64,000 nt of DNA from Streptomyces rapamycinicus NRRL 5491 (GCF_024298965.1 NZ_CP085193.1:11036001-11100000), one strand, 5' to 3'; positions 11,901 to 26,900 are shown, counted from the stretch's first letter. Numbers and translations: made by a program. Notes: generated by a model not told the origin, from the sequence alone.

Positions 11901-14900
11901 TCGGAATCTCGCCGCGCGAGGCGATCGCGATGGATCCGCAGCAGCGGCTGCTGCTGGAGGCTTCGTGGGAGGTCTTTGAGCGGGCCGGGATCGCTGCGGA
12001 CGCGTTGCGGGGCAGCCCCACCGGAGTGTTCGTCGGCACCAACGGCCAGGATTACGCCGCCCTCGTCGGTAACGCGCCACAGCGTGAGGACGGTCATCTG
12101 GCCACCGGCAGCGCGGCGAGCGTGGCATCCGGCCGACTGTCCTACACCTTCGGGCTCGAGGGCCCGGCCATCACCGTGGACACCGCGTGTTCGTCGTCGT
12201 TGGTGGCCATGCACCTGGCCGCGCAGGCGCTGCGCTCGGGCGAATGCCGTATGGCCCTTGCGGGCGGCGCCACGGTAATGGCCACGCCCACCGCGTTCGC
12301 CGAGTTCTCCCGGCAAGGCGCGCTGGCCGCTGATGGCCGGTGCAAGGCGTTCGCGGCGGGCGCGGATGGCACCGGCTGGGGCGAAGGCGTAGGCGTTCTG
12401 CTGTTGGAACGGCTGTCCGACGCCGAGCGGAACGGCCACCGGGTGCTGGCGGTGATGCGTGGCTCCGCCGTCAACCAGGACGGTGCCTCGAATGGGCTGA
12501 CGGCGCCGAATGGTCCGGCGCAGCAGCGGGTGATCCGGCAGGCGCTGGCGAACGCCGGACTCGCCTCCCAGGACGTGGACGCGGTGGAGGCGCACGGTAC
12601 GGGAACGACGCTGGGCGACCCCATCGAGGCACAGGCACTGCTCGCCACCTACGGCCAGGACCGGGAGCCGGATCGGCCGCTGCTGCTGGGCTCCGTGAAG
12701 TCCAACATCGGCCATACGCAGGCCGCGGCCGGTGTGGCTGGTGTGATCAAGATGGTGATGGCGATGCGGCATGGGGTGCTGCCGCAGAGCTTGCACATCG
12801 ACGAGCCCACTCCCCACGTGGACTGGACGGCCGGACGGATCGCACTGCTCACAGAACCGTCCCCCTGGCCTCAGACGGGAGCGCCGCGCCGCGCCGCGGT
12901 CTCATCGTTCGGTGTGAGCGGCACCAACGCGCATGTGATCCTCGAACAGGCATCCGTGGTGGCCGAACCCGAGGAAACCGACACGGCGCGAACGCCCGAA
13001 CCGCCAGCTGTTCCGTGGGTGCTCTCGGCACGGAGCGAGGCGGGGCTACGGGCGCATGCCCTCAGGCTTCGGTCCTTCGTGAGCGCCGATGCTGATCTGC
13101 GTCCGGTCGATGTCGGCTGGTCGCTGGCGTCGGCTCGCTCGGTGTTGTCACACCGTGCGGTGGTCGTGGGCGCGGACCGCGATGAACTGCTGCGTGGGCT
13201 GGAGGCCGTGGCCGGTGGCAGTGCCGTGGTCGGGGAGGCCCGCATGCGTTCCGGGGTGGTGTTTGTCTTTCCGGGGCAGGGGTCGCAGTGGGTGGGGATG
13301 GCGTTGGAGTTGGTGGAGTCGTCGGCGGTGTTTGCGGGGCGGTTGGGTGAGTGTGCGGTTGCGTTGGCGCCGTTTGTGGAGTGGTCGTTGTGGGATGTGT
13401 TGGGTGATGAGGTGGCGTTGGGGCGTGTTGATGTGGTGCAGCCGGTGTTGTGGGCGGTGATGGTGTCGTTGGCGGAGTTGTGGCGTTCGTTTGGTGTGGT
13501 GCCGTCGGTGGTGGTGGGTCATTCGCAGGGTGAGATTGCGGCGGCGTGTGTGGCGGGGGGGCTGTCGTTGGAGGATGGTGCGCGGGTGGTGGCGTTGCGG
13601 AGCAAGGCGTTGCTGGCTTTGGCGGGTCGGGGTGGGATGGTGTCGGTTCCGGTGGCTGCTGATCGGCTGCGGGATCGTGTGGGGTTGTCGGTGGCGGCGG
13701 TGAATGGTCCGGTGTCGACGGTGGTGTCGGGGTCTGTTGGGGTGCTGGATGGGGTGTTGGCGGAGTTCCCGGAGGCCAAGCGGGTTCCGGTGGATTATGC
13801 GTCGCATTCGGTGCAGGTGGAGGAGGTTCGGGAGGGGCTGGCGGAGGCGTTGGCGCCGGTGCGGCCGCGTGTGGGTGAGGTGCCGTTCTTTTCGACGGTG
13901 ACGGGGCGGTTGATGGACACCGTCGAGTTGGATGCGGAGTACTGGTATCGGAATCTGCGGGAGACGGTGGAGTTCCGGTCCGCGATCGAGGGGCTGTTGG
14001 AGCTTGGCCATACGGTGTTTGTCGAGGCCAGTCCGCATCCGGTGCTGACCGTCGGCGTCCAGGACACCGCCGACGCCACCGCCACCGACATCGTCGTAAG
14101 CGGATCGCTGCGCCGCGACGACGGCGGTCCGGCGCGCTTCCTCACCGCGCTGGCCGAGCTGTCCGTGCGAGGGGTGGCGACGGACTGGCGCCAGGCGTTC
14201 GAAGGGACCGGCGCCCAGTACGTCGACTTGCCGACCTACCCCTTCCAGCGGGAACGCTTCTGGGTCGAGCCCACCGCCCCGGACATGGACCGGGACGCTG
14301 GCGTCGCCACTGCGGACGGTGAGTTCTGGGCGGCCGTCGAGCGCGAAGACGCCGCATCACTGGCAGCCACCCTGCGGGTCGACGACGCCACACTGGGCGA
14401 TCTGCTGCCCGCCTTGTCGGCCTGGCGCCGCCGGCGGCACGAATGGTCCGCGCTGGAGGCCGTCCGGTACCAGGTCAATTGGAAGCCGCTCGTCGACGAC
14501 CGACCCGCGACGTTGTCAGGCGCTTGGCTGGTCGTGGTTTCCCAGGCCGATGCCGACCATGAGTGGGTCTCCGGCGTAAGCGAGACGCTCGCCGAGTACG
14601 GGGCCGAGCCAGTGGTGTGCCTGGTGGACGAGCGACACCTGGATCGTGCCCTGCTGGCCGACCGGCTGGCGAGCATGACCGGTGCGAGCAGCAGCAGGAC
14701 CAGCGCAAGCGGCACGAGCAACACGACGGGCGCGGCGAGTGTCAGTGGCGTGGTGTCGCTGGTCGCGCTGGACCAGCGGCCGCACCCGGACTACGCCTCC
14801 GTGCCCATCGGTTTCGCGATGACGGTGCTGCTGACTCAGGCGTTGGGTGACACGGGGGTGGAGGCACCGCTGTGGAGTCTGACCCAACGCGCCGTGTCCA

Positions 14901-17900
14901 CCGGGCCCGCCGACCCCCTCCTCGCATCCGCATCCGCATCCGCATTCGCATCGGCGCAGGCACTGGTGTGGGGCGTCGGCCGAGTGATCGCACTCGAGCA
15001 GCCCCTGCGCTGGGGCGGTCTCATCGACCTGCCGACCGAGGTGAACACGAGGGCGCGGGAACAGCTGGCAAGGGTCCTGTCAGGCGTTTCGGGCGAGGAC
15101 CAGGTCGCGATCCGGATGGTGGGGGCCTTCGGGCGCAGGCTCGTCCATGCCCCCGTGTTGCGGACCGATCTGCCGTCCTGGCAGCCGAGCGGGACCGTAC
15201 TGGTCACCGGAGGCACCGGAGCGCTGGGCGGTCATATCGCGCGGTGGCTGGCGCGCGAGGGTGCGGAGCACCTCGTGCTGACCAGTCGGCGCGGTATGTC
15301 CGCGCCCGGGGCGTCCGCACTCGTGGCGGACCTGGAAGCGGCCGGAGCGGTGGTGACGGTGGCCGTGTGCGACGTGGCCGAGCGCGCCCAACTGGCCGAG
15401 TTGGTGGCGGGTGTCGGCCCGCTGACGGCTGTTGTGCACACGGCCGCCCTGCTGGACGACGCGACGGTCGAGTCCCTCACCACCGAGCAACTGCACCGGG
15501 TGCTCCGCGTCAAGGTCGACGGTGCGAGGCATCTGCACGAATTGACCCGTGACATGGAACTGTCCGCGTTCGTGCTCTTCTCCTCCTTGTCCGGGACGGT
15601 CGGCACACCGGGGCAGGGCAACTACGCGCCGGGCAACGCCTTCCTCGATGCGCTGGCCGAGTACCGCAGGGCCCAGGGCCTGGTGGCGACATCAGTGGCC
15701 TGGGGCTTGTGGGCCGGTGGCGGGATGGGAGAGGGTGAAGCTGGCGAGGTGGCCCGGCGGCATGGTGTTCCCGCACTGTCGCCGGAGCTGGCGGTGGCCG
15801 CTCTGCGTACGGCCGTCGAACAGGGCGACGCGGTGGTCACGGTCGCCGACATCGAATGGGAACGCCATTACGCCGCCTTCACCGCGACGCGCCCCAGCCC
15901 CTTGCTAGCCGACCTTCCAGAGGTACGGCGACTCATCGACGCGGGGGCCGCTTCGGTCGTCGAGGAGACGGACCTCGACCGATCCGGACTCAGCGGGCAC
16001 CTGGCAGGGCTCGACGGGGCCGAACAGCGCCGACTGCTGCTCGATTTGGTGCGCCGCAATGTCGCGGTGGTGCTCGGGCACACCGATCCAGAAGCCGTGT
16101 CGTCCCACCGCGCCTTCCAAGAGCTCGGTTTCGACTCCGTGACGGCGGTCGAGTTCCGCAACCGGCTGGGTGCCGCGACGGGGCTGCGGCTCCCGGCCAC
16201 TGCCGTATTCGACTATCCGACCCCGCTGGCCCTGGCGGAGTACGCGCGGTCGGAACTGCTGGGGACGGCCGGGGAGCCCCTTCGCGCCGAGCCGAGCGGC
16301 TCCCCAGTGGACGACGATCCGATCGTGATCGTTGGAATGAGCTGCCGTTTCCCCGGCGGGGTGAGCTCGCCGGAGGATCTGTGGGACTTCCTCACCGAGG
16401 GTGGGGACGCGATGTCGGCGTTCCCCGGGGACCGTGGCTGGGACCTGACCGGGCTCTTCCACAGCGACCCCGGCCACCCGGGTACCTCGTATACCAGGAC
16501 AGGTGGCTTCCTCCATGACGCGACCGCGTTCGACGCCGACTTCTTCGGCATCTCGCCACGTGAAGCGACCGCGATGGATCCGCAGCAGCGGCTGCTGCTG
16601 GAGGCGTCCTGGGAGGCGTTCGAGCGAGCGGGGATCGACCCTCGGTCGCTGCGGGGCAGCGAGACCGGGGTGTTCGCAGGCACCAACGGTCAGGACTACG
16701 CCAGCCTTTTGGGCGGAGACCAGCCGCAGGAGTTCGAGGGCCATGTCGGAACGGGCAATTCGGCATCGGTGATGTCCGGCCGGATTGCCTACGTCCTGGG
16801 GCTTGAGGGTCCGGCACTGACGGTGGATACGGCGTGTTCGTCGTCGTTGGTGGCGTTGCACCTGGCGGTGCAGGCGTTGCGGTTGGGTGAGTGCTCGCTG
16901 GCGCTCGCGGGCGGTGTCACAGTGATGGCGACACCGGGTCTGTTCGTGGAGTTCTCCCGCCAGCGCGGCTTGGCCGCCGACGGTCGGTGCAAGGCGTTCG
17001 CGGGGGCGGCCGATGGCACCGGTTTCTCCGAGGGTGTGGGGATGCTGGTGGTGGAGCGGTTGTCGGATGCTGAGCGGCTTGGGCATCGGGTGTTGGCGGT
17101 GGTGCGTGGTTCGGCGGTGAATCAGGATGGTGCGTCGAATGGTTTGACGGCGCCGAATGGTCCGTCGCAGCAGCGGGTGATCCGGCAGGCGTTGGCCAAT
17201 GCGCGTTTGTCCGTGGTGGATGTGGATGCGGTGGAGGCGCATGGTACGGGTACGGCGCTGGGTGATCCGATCGAGGCGCAGGCGTTGTTGGCCACGTACG
17301 GTCAGGGCCGGGATGTGGATCGGCCGTTGTGGTTGGGGTCGGTGAAGTCGAATATCGGTCATACGCAGGCGGCTGCGGGTGTGGCTGGTGTGATCAAGAT
17401 GGTGATGGCGATGCGGCATGGGGCGCTGCCGCAGAGCCTGCACATCGATGAGCCGACGCCGCACGTGGATTGGTCTGCTGGTGCGGTGGAGTTGTTGACG
17501 GGGCAGGTGGCGTGGCCGGAGGCCGGGCGTCCCCGTCGGGTGGGTGTGTCGGCGTTCGGTGTGAGTGGGACGAATGCGCATGTGATTGTGGAGCAGGCGC
17601 CTGAGGTGGAGGAGTCCCGCGCCGAGGGCGTTGCGCTGCCTGCGGTGCCGTGGGTGGTGTCGGGTGCGGGTGAGGCTGCGGTGCGGGCGCAGGTGGAGCG
17701 GTTGCGGGAGTTTGTGGTGGGTGATCCGGGGTTGGATCCGGTGGATGTGGGGTGGTCGTTGGCGACTGGGCGTGCTGGGTTGTCGCATCGTGCGGTGGTG
17801 GTGGGTGCGGATCGTGGTGAGTTGTTGGGGGCTTTGGAGGGTGTTCCGGTTGTGGGTGTTCCGGTGGTGGGTGGGTTGGGTGTGTTGTTTGCGGGTCAGG

Positions 17901-20900
17901 GGTCGCAGCGGTTGGGGATGGGGCGTGGGTTGTATGAGGCGTATCCGGTGTTCGCTGCGGCGTGGGATGAGGTATGTGCCCAGCTGGACCAGCATCTGGA
18001 TAGGCCGTTGGGTGAGGTGGTGTGGGGTGACGATGCCCAGCTGATTGGGGAGACGGCGTATGCGCAGGCGGGGTTGTTCGCGCTGGAGGTGGCGCTGTAT
18101 CGGTTGATCAGGTCGTGGGGTGTGAGGCCGGATTATTTGTTGGGTCATTCGATTGGTGAGTTGGCTGCGGTGTTTGTGGCGGGTGTGTGGTCGTTGGAGG
18201 ATGCGGCTCGGGTGGTGGCTGCGCGGGGTCGTTTGATGCAGGCGTTGCCGTTGGGTGGTGCGATGGTTGCGGTGGCGGCGTCGGAGGGTGAGGTGCGGCC
18301 GCTGCTGAGCGAGGGTGTGGTGGTTGCGGCGGTGAATGGTCCCGAGTCGGTAGTGGTATCGGGTGATGAGGGTGCGGTGCACGCTATCGAGGAGAGGTTC
18401 GCCGAGGGTGGGGTGCGGACGCGGCGGTTGCGGGTGAGTCATGCGTTTCATTCGGCTCGTATGGATGGGATGCTCGCGGAATTTGGTGAGGTGCTGAACG
18501 GTGTTGAGTTCTGTGCCCCGAGTGTGCCCGTCGTGTCGAACGTGTCCGGTGCGGTGGCCGGTGAGGAGCTCTGTTCGCCGGAGTACTGGGTGCGGCATGT
18601 GCGGGAGACGGTTCGGTTCGCCGATGGGCTGAGTACTCTCCGCGAGCAGGGGGTTGGTTCGTTCCTGGAGCTGGGGCCGGATGGCACGTTGACCGCGCTG
18701 GTCGACGGCGATGGTGTGCCTGTCTTGCGCCGGGATCGTCCGGAGCCCCTGGCCGTCATGGCTGCTCTGGGTGGGCTGTATGTGCGGGGTGTGGAGGTGG
18801 GCTGGGGTGCGGTGTTCCCGGGTGCTCGGCGGGTTGATTTGCCAACGTATGCCTTTCAGCGTGAGCGGTTCTGGCTGGAGTCATCCCCTGGGCGGCCTGT
18901 GACGAGCGCGGTGGACGCGGGGTTCTGGGACGCGGTCGAGCGGGGCGATGCGGAGGCTCTTGGGGTTGATGCTGAGCAGCCGTTGAGTGTCGCGTTGCCC
19001 GCGTTGGCGTCGTGGCGACGGGCGCGGCAGGAACAGTCGGTCATCGACGGGTGGCGTTACCGGATCGGCTGGACGCCGATCCCGGCGCTGCCGGGGGAGC
19101 CGGGCCTCACCGGCACTTGGCTGGTCGCGGTCGAACCGGGTGTGGACAGCACCGATGTGGCTGATGCGCTGCGGTGGGCCGGGGCCAGTGTCGAGGTCGT
19201 GACGGGCGAAGCGATCGGCGAGCTGGACGCGGGGCCGGTCGCGGGTGTGGTGTCGTTGTTGTCGGTCGAGGCGACGGTGGCGCTGGTGCAGGCTCTCGGG
19301 GCGGCTGGGATCGATGCGCCGTTGTGGTGTGTGACGCGGGGTGCGGTTTCCGTGGGGGACGGGGACGTGGTGGATCCGTACGCGTCGGCCGTCTGGGGTC
19401 TGGGCCGTGTGATCGGGCTGGAGCATCCGGACCGTTGGGGCGGGCTGATCGACCTGCCCACGGAGGCGGATGCGCGTGTGGGCGCGTCGTTGGCCGGGGT
19501 TCTCGCCGGGCGCACCGGGGAGGACCAGGTGGCGATCCGGGCTGCCGGGGCGTGGGGTGCCCGGCTGAACCGGGCGACACCGGTGGCGGACACGTCTGCC
19601 GGGTGGCGTGGTCGGGGAGCTGCCTTGATCACCGGGGGTACGGGTGCGCTGGGCGGCCATGTGGCGCGCTGGCTGGCGGGGACCGGGGTGGAGCGCATCG
19701 TACTGACGAGCCGCCGGGGGATCGAGGCCCCGGGTGCGGCCGAGCTGGTGACCGAGTTGGAGGAGTGCGGGGTCCGGGTGACGGTGGTCGCGTGCGATAT
19801 CGCCGATCGGGAGGCGGTCGCGACGCTGCTGGCCACCATCCCCGATCTCCGGGTCGTCGTACACGCCGCAGGGGTGCCGAGCTGGCGTGCGGTGGACAGC
19901 CTGACACCCGAGGAGTTCGAGGAGAGTACGCAGTCGAAGGTTGCCGGGGCGGCGAACCTGGACGCACTCCTGGCGGACGCCGAGCTGGATGCCTTTGTGT
20001 TGTTCTCGTCGGTGGCGGGGGTGTGGGGGAGTGGTAGTCAGTCGGCGTATGCGGCGGGGAACGCGTTTTTGGATGGGTTGGCGTGGCGGCGTCGTGGTGT
20101 TGGGTTGGTGGCGACGTCGGTGGCGTGGGGGATGTGGGGTGGGGGTGGTATGGCTGTTGGGGGTGAGGAGTTCCTGGTTGAGCGTGGTGTGTCGGGGATG
20201 GCTCCGGGGTTGGCGGTGGCTGCGTTGGGGCGGGCGTTGGGTGATGGTGAGACGGCTCTTGTGGTGGCGGATGTGGATTGGGAGCGGTTCGGGTCGAGCT
20301 TCACCGCGTTGCGTCCGAGCCCACTGCTGAGCGAGCTGATCCCCGACACGTCCGAATCACTCGCCTCGACGTTGGGTGAGTTCGCGGTCGAGCTGCGCGG
20401 ATTGCCGAGCGAGGACCGGGACCGTGCGGTCGTGGAGCTCGTACGGACGCATGCCGCCGAGGTGTTGGGCCACCAGAACCCGACCGCGATCGGCCTCGAC
20501 CGGACGTTCCAGGAGCTGGGCTTTGACTCGCTGACCGCCGTGGAATTGCGGGATCGGCTCGGCACGGCTACTCAGCTGCGATTCCCGGCGTCCGTGATCT
20601 TCGACTACCCGACTCCGGCGGCACTCGCTGAGCATGTGTGCGGAGCGGCGCTCGGACTGGCCGAAGAGATACAGATACCGCACACGCCCAGCGCGGTGGC
20701 CGACGATCCGATCGCGATCATCGGCATGAGCTGCCGGTTCCCGGGCGGTGTGGACTCTCCGGAGGCGCTGTGGCGGCTGGTCAGCGCCGGTGGCGACGCC
20801 GTATCGTCCTTCCCGTCCGACCGTGGCTGGGACCTGGCCGGTGTGTACGACGCCGACGCCACTCGCTCGGGCCGGTCGTACGTCCGCTCCGGTGGCTTCC

Positions 20901-23900
20901 TCCATGACGCGGCCGAGTTCGACGCCGGATTCTTCGGGATCTCGCCACGCGAGGCGACCGCGATGGATCCGCAACAGCGGCTGCTGCTGGAGGCGTCCTG
21001 GGAGGCGTTCGAGCGGGCCGGAATCCCGGCCTCGACGCTCAAGGGCAGCCAGACCGGCGTCTTCGTGGGCGCGTCCGCGCAGGGCTATGGCGGCGGGGAC
21101 GGGCAGGCCCCGGAAGGATCCGAAGGATACCTCCTGACCGGCAACGCGAGCAGCGTGGTGTCCGGTCGCGTGGCCTATACGTTTGGGCTGGAGGGCCCGG
21201 CGGTCACCGTGGATACGGCGTGCTCGTCCTCGTTGGTGGCGCTGCACTGGGCGGTGCGGGCTCTTCGGTCGGGCGAGTGCTCCCTCGCGGTGGCCGGCGG
21301 AGTGACGGTGATGGCGACCCCCGCCACCTTTGTGGAGTTCTCGCGTCAGCGTGGGCTGGCCGCCGATGGCCGCTGCAAGTCCTTTGCCGCTGGTGCGGAT
21401 GGGACGGGCTGGTCGGAGGGTGTTGGGCTGTTGTTGGTGGAGCGGTTGTCGGATGCCGAGCGGAACGGGCATCCGGTGCTGGCCGTCGTCTCCGGCTCCG
21501 CGGTGAATCAGGATGGTGCGTCGAATGGTTTGACGGCGCCGAATGGTCCGTCGCAGCAGCGGGTGATCCGGCAGGCGTTGGCGAGCGCTGGGTTGTCGGC
21601 GGTGGATGTGGACGCGGTGGAGGCGCATGGTACGGGTACGACGCTGGGTGATCCGATCGAGGCGCAGGCGTTGTTGGCCACGTACGGTCAGGGCCGGGAT
21701 GCGGATCGGCCGTTGTGGTTGGGGTCGGTGAAGTCGAATATCGGTCATACGCAGGCGGCTGCGGGTGTGGCTGGTGTGATCAAGATGGTGATGGCAATGC
21801 GGCATGGGGTGCTGCCGCAAACGCTGCACGTGGATGAGCCCTCCCCGCATGTGGACTGGTCGGCCGGTGCCGTTGAGTTGTTGAGGGAAAGGGCTGCTTG
21901 GCCGGACGTCGATCGGCCGCGTCGGGTGGGTGTGTCGGCGTTCGGTGTGAGTGGGACGAATGCGCATGTGATTGTGGAGCAAGCGCCTGAAGTGGCGGGG
22001 CTTGAGGCTGAAGGTGTGGTGTTGCCTGCGGTGCCGTGGGTGGTGTCGGGTGCGGGTGAGGCGGCGGTGCGGTCACAGGTGGAGCGGCTACGGGCCTTCG
22101 CGGACCGGAATCCTGATCTGGATCCGGTGGATGTTGGGTGGTCTTTGGTGGCCACTCGGTCTGGGTTGTCGCATCGTGCGGTGGTGGTGGGTGCGGATCG
22201 TGGTGAGTTGTTGGGGGCTTTGGAGGGTGTTCCGGTTGTGGGTGTTCCGGTGGTGGGTGGGTTGGGTGTGTTGTTTGCGGGTCAGGGGTCGCAGCGGTTG
22301 GGGATGGGGCGTGGGTTGTATGAGGGGTATCCGGTGTTTGCTGCGGCGTGGGATGAGGTGTGTGGGGAGCTGGATCGGTATTTGGATAGGCCGTTGGGTG
22401 AGGTGGTGTGGGGTGATGATGCCGGGTTGATTGGGGAGACGGCGTATGCGCAGGCGGGGTTGTTCGCGCTGGAGGTGGCGCTGTATCGGTTGATCAGGTC
22501 GTGGGGTGTGAGGCCGGATTATTTGTTGGGTCATTCGATTGGTGAGTTGGCTGCGGTGTTTGTGGCGGGTGTGTGGTCGTTGGAGGATGCGGCTCGGGTG
22601 GTGGCTGCGCGGGGTCGTTTGATGCAGGCGTTGCCGTTGGGTGGTGCGATGGTTGCGGTGGCGGCGTCGGAGGGTGAGGTGCGGCCGCTGCTGAGCGAGG
22701 GTGTGGTGGTTGCGGCGGTGAATGGTCCCGAGTCGGTAGTGGTATCGGGTGATGAGGGTGCGGTGCACGCTATCGAGGAGAGGTTCGCCGAGGGTGGGGT
22801 GCGGACGCGGCGGTTGCGGGTGAGTCATGCGTTTCATTCGGCTCGTATGGATGGGATGCTCGCGGAATTTGGTGAGGTGCTGAACGGTGTTGAGTTCTGT
22901 GCCCCGAGTGTGCCCGTCGTGTCGAACGTGTCCGGTGCGGTGGGTGGTGAAGAGTTCTGTTCGCCGGAGTACTGGGTGCGGCATGTGCGGGAGACGGTTC
23001 GGTTCGCCGATGGGCTGAGTACTCTCCGCGAGCTGGGTGTTGGTTCGTTCCTGGAGCTGGGGCCGGATGGCACGTTGACCGCGCTGGTCGACGGCGATGG
23101 TGTGCCTGTCTTGCGCCGGGATCGTCCGGAGCCCCTGACCGTCATGGCTGCTCTGGGCGGTCTGTACGTCCGGGGTGTGGAGGTGGACTGGGGCACGGTG
23201 TTCCTGGGTGCTCGGCGGGTCGATCTCCCCACCTATGCGTTCCAGCGTGAGCGGTTCTGGCTGGAGTCGGCCTCGGACCAGACCGCGACCAGTGCCGTTG
23301 ACGCGGCGTTCTGGGACGCGGTCGAGCGCGGGGACGCGCTGGCGCTGGGCATTGACGAGGAACAGCCGTTGAGTTCCGTACTGCCCGCCCTCTCGTCGTG
23401 GCGGAGGGCGCGGCAGGAGCAGTCGGTCATCGATGGTTGGCGTTACCGGCTTGGCTGGACGCCGATCCCGGCGGTGTCCGGGGAGGTGGGCCTCACCGGC
23501 AGCTGGCTGGTCGTGGTCGAGGCGGGTACGGACAGTACCGATGTGGCTGCCGCGTTGCGGTGGGCCGGGGCCAGTGTCGAGGTCGTGACGGGCGAAGCGA
23601 TCGGCGAGCTGGTCGCGGGGCCGGTCGCGGGTGTGGTGTCGTTGTTGTCGGTCGAGGCGACGGTGTCGTTGCTGCAAGTTCTTGTGGCGGCCGGGGTTGA
23701 TGCGCCGTTGTGGTGTGTCACTCGTGGTGCGGTCTCGGTGGTCGATGGAGACCTGGTGGATCCTGGCCAGGCCGGAGTCTGGGGCCTGGGCCGTGTGATC
23801 GGTTTGGAGCATCCGGACCGTTGGGGCGGGCTGGTCGACCTGCCTGGTGAACTGGACGATGGCGCTGGGAAAGCGCTGGTCGGCATCCTTGCGAGGGGCA

Positions 23901-26900
23901 GCGGTGAGGATCAGCTGGCTGTCCGTGCCACCGGCGTATGGGGTGCCCGTCTGACGCGGGCGACGCCGGTCGGTGGCGCGGGTGAGGTTGCGGCGATGTG
24001 GTGTGGGCGTGGTACCGCGTTGGTCACCGGTGGTACGGGTGCTCTGGGTAGCCGGGTGGCGCGTTGGCTGGTGGACAGGGGTGTGGAGCGGGTGGTGGTG
24101 ACGAGTCGTCGGGGGGTCGAGGCGCCTGGTGCTGCCGAGTTGGTGGCTGAGCTGGGGATGCGTGTGCGGATTGTGGCTTGTGATGTCGGTGACCGTGAGG
24201 CGCTCGCGGCTGTTCTGGCGGCGGTCCCTGATGTGCGCACCGTCGTGCATGCGGCGGGTGTTCTCGATGACGGGGTGCTTGAATCGCTGGTCCCTGAGCG
24301 GGTCCGTGAGGTGATGCGGGCCAAGGCTGATGGCGCGCGCCATCTTCACGAGTTGACCCGTGACGCCGATCTCGATGCCTTCGTGTTGTTCTCCTCGGCG
24401 GCCGGGACTGTGGGCAGTGCGGGTCAGGGGAGCTATGCGGCGGCCAACGCTGTCCTGGACGGGCTGGCGTGGCGGCGCCGGGCGGAGGGCCTGGTGGCCA
24501 CGTCGGTGGCCTGGGGAGCCTGGGCCGAATCCGGTATGGCCGCGGAGGTGGCGCGGTCGCAGGGAATGGATCCGACGTCGGCGCTCGCCGCTCTGGGGCA
24601 GGTGCTGGCCGCTGACGAGACCACGGTGATGGTGGCCGACATCGACTGGGCGGCCTTCGGGGCCCGGTTCACCGCCGCACGGCCGAGCCCGCTGCTCAGC
24701 GAGTTGCTCGGCGACGGATCCGTGCCGACCGCGGCGGCCGACGGCGAACCGGCCGACGCGTTCGCCACCCGTCTGGAGGCCATGGCCGAGCGGGAGCGGG
24801 CGGCCACCGTGCTGGACCTCGTCCGTAGGCAGGTGGCCGCTGTTCTGGGACACGCGGCAGCCGAGGCGATCGACCCGGCCCGGCCCTTCCAGGAGATCGG
24901 CTTCGACTCGCTCACCGCGGTGGAGCTGCGGAACCGGCTCACCGCGGCCACCGGGGTACGGTTCCCGGCTTCCGTGATCTACGACTACCCGACCCCGGCC
25001 GCGCTCGCCGAGCATGTGTGCCGGGAGGCGCTGGGCCTGGGCGGACGGACACCGGCCCCGGTGGTGGTACGCCCGGTGGACGGCGAACCGATCGCCATCA
25101 TCGGAATGAGCTGCCGTTTCCCCGGCGGGGTGAGCTCGCCGGAGGACCTGTGGGGGCTGCTGGCCGAGGGCCGTGACGCCGTGTCGGAGTTCCCGGCGGA
25201 CCGTGGCTGGAACCTGGCCGAGCTGTACGACCCGGATCCCGACCACCCTGGCTCCTCGTACGTCCGGGCGGGCGGATTCCTCGATGACGCGGCCGCGTTC
25301 GACCCCGGCTTCTTCGGCATTTCGCCACGCGAGGCGCTCGCGATGGACCCGCAGCAGCGGCTGCTGCTGGAGGTCGCCTGGGAGGCGTTCGAGCGCGCCC
25401 ATACGTCCCCCGCCACCCTCAAGGGCAGCCGGACCGGCGTGTTCATCGGGACCAACGGCCAGGACTACGCCGCTCTGGCGAGCGGGGCCCCGCGGAGCGC
25501 GGAAGGGTATCTGGGCACGGGCAGCGCCGCCAGTGTCGCCTCGGGCCGGCTGGCGTACACCTTCGGCCTCGAGGGCCCGGCGGTCACCGTGGACACGGCC
25601 TGTTCGTCGTCGCTGGTCGCGCTGCACCTCGCGGCACAGGCCCTGCGCTCCGGCGAATGCTCCTTGGCCTTGGCCGGCGGCGCGACCGTCATGGCCACTC
25701 CGGCGGCCTTCCTGGAATTCTCCCGTCAGCGTGCGTTGGCGGCCGATGGGCGCTGCAAGGCGTTCGCGGCGGCGGCGGACGGCACCGGATGGGGTGAGGG
25801 CGTCGGCATGCTCCTGGTGGAGCGGCTCTCCGACGCGGAGCGCAACGGCCACCGGGTGCTGGCGGTGATGCGTGGCTCCGCCGTCAATCAGGACGGCGCG
25901 TCCAACGGGCTCACGGCGCCGAACGGCCCGTCGCAGCAGCGAGTGATCCGTCAGGCCCTGGCGAACGCCCGGCTGTCCGCCACGGACATCGACGTGGTGG
26001 AGGCGCACGGCACCGGCACCAGCCTCGGCGACCCGATCGAGGCGCAGGCACTGCTTGCCACGTACGGTCAGGGCCGGGCTGAGAACACGCCACTCTGGCT
26101 CGGCTCGGTGAAGTCCAACATCGGGCACACCCAGGCGGCCGCCGGCGTGGCCGGTGTGATCAAGATGGTCATGGCCATGCGACACGGTGTACTGCCGCCG
26201 ACACTGCATGTCGACTCGCCCTCGCCCCATGTGGACTGGGCGGCGGGCCAGGTCGAGTTGCTCGTCGAAGCGAGGGAGTGGCCGCGGACCGGCGCTCCTC
26301 GCCGGGCGGGTGTGTCCTCGTTCGGGGTCAGTGGCACCAACGCCCATGTGATCGTCGAGCAGGGGCCGGTGGTGGCCCGGCCCGATCGGGCGCGCGGATC
26401 CGACCTGGAGCTGCCCGTGCCGTGGGTGTTGTCAGGTGCGGGAGAGGCCGGGCTGAGGGCCCAGGTCGAGCGTTTGGCGTCCTTCATCGACGCCCATCCG
26501 GGCCTGGATCCCGCCGATGTCGGGTGGACGCTGGTGGCCGGCCGTTCGCGTCAGTCGCACCGCGCCGTAGTGGTGGGTGCGGACCTCGCGGAGCTACGAC
26601 GTGGACTGGACGTCGTCTCGACCGGTGGCGCCGCCCGGTCCGGCCGCAAGGTGGTGTTCGTCTTCCCCGGCCAGGGGTCGCAGTGGGCCGGAATGGCCTT
26701 GGAACTGCTGGAGTCTTCGCCGGTGTTCGCGGGGCGGATGGGTGAATGCGCCGATGCGCTGGCTCCGTTCGTCGAGTGGTCGCTGTTGGACGTGTTGGGT
26801 GACGAGGTGGCGCTCGGCCGGGTTGATGTGGTGCAGCCGGTGTTGTGGGCGGTGATGGTGTCGCTGGCCGAGCTGTGGCGTTCGTACGGTGTGGTGCCGT

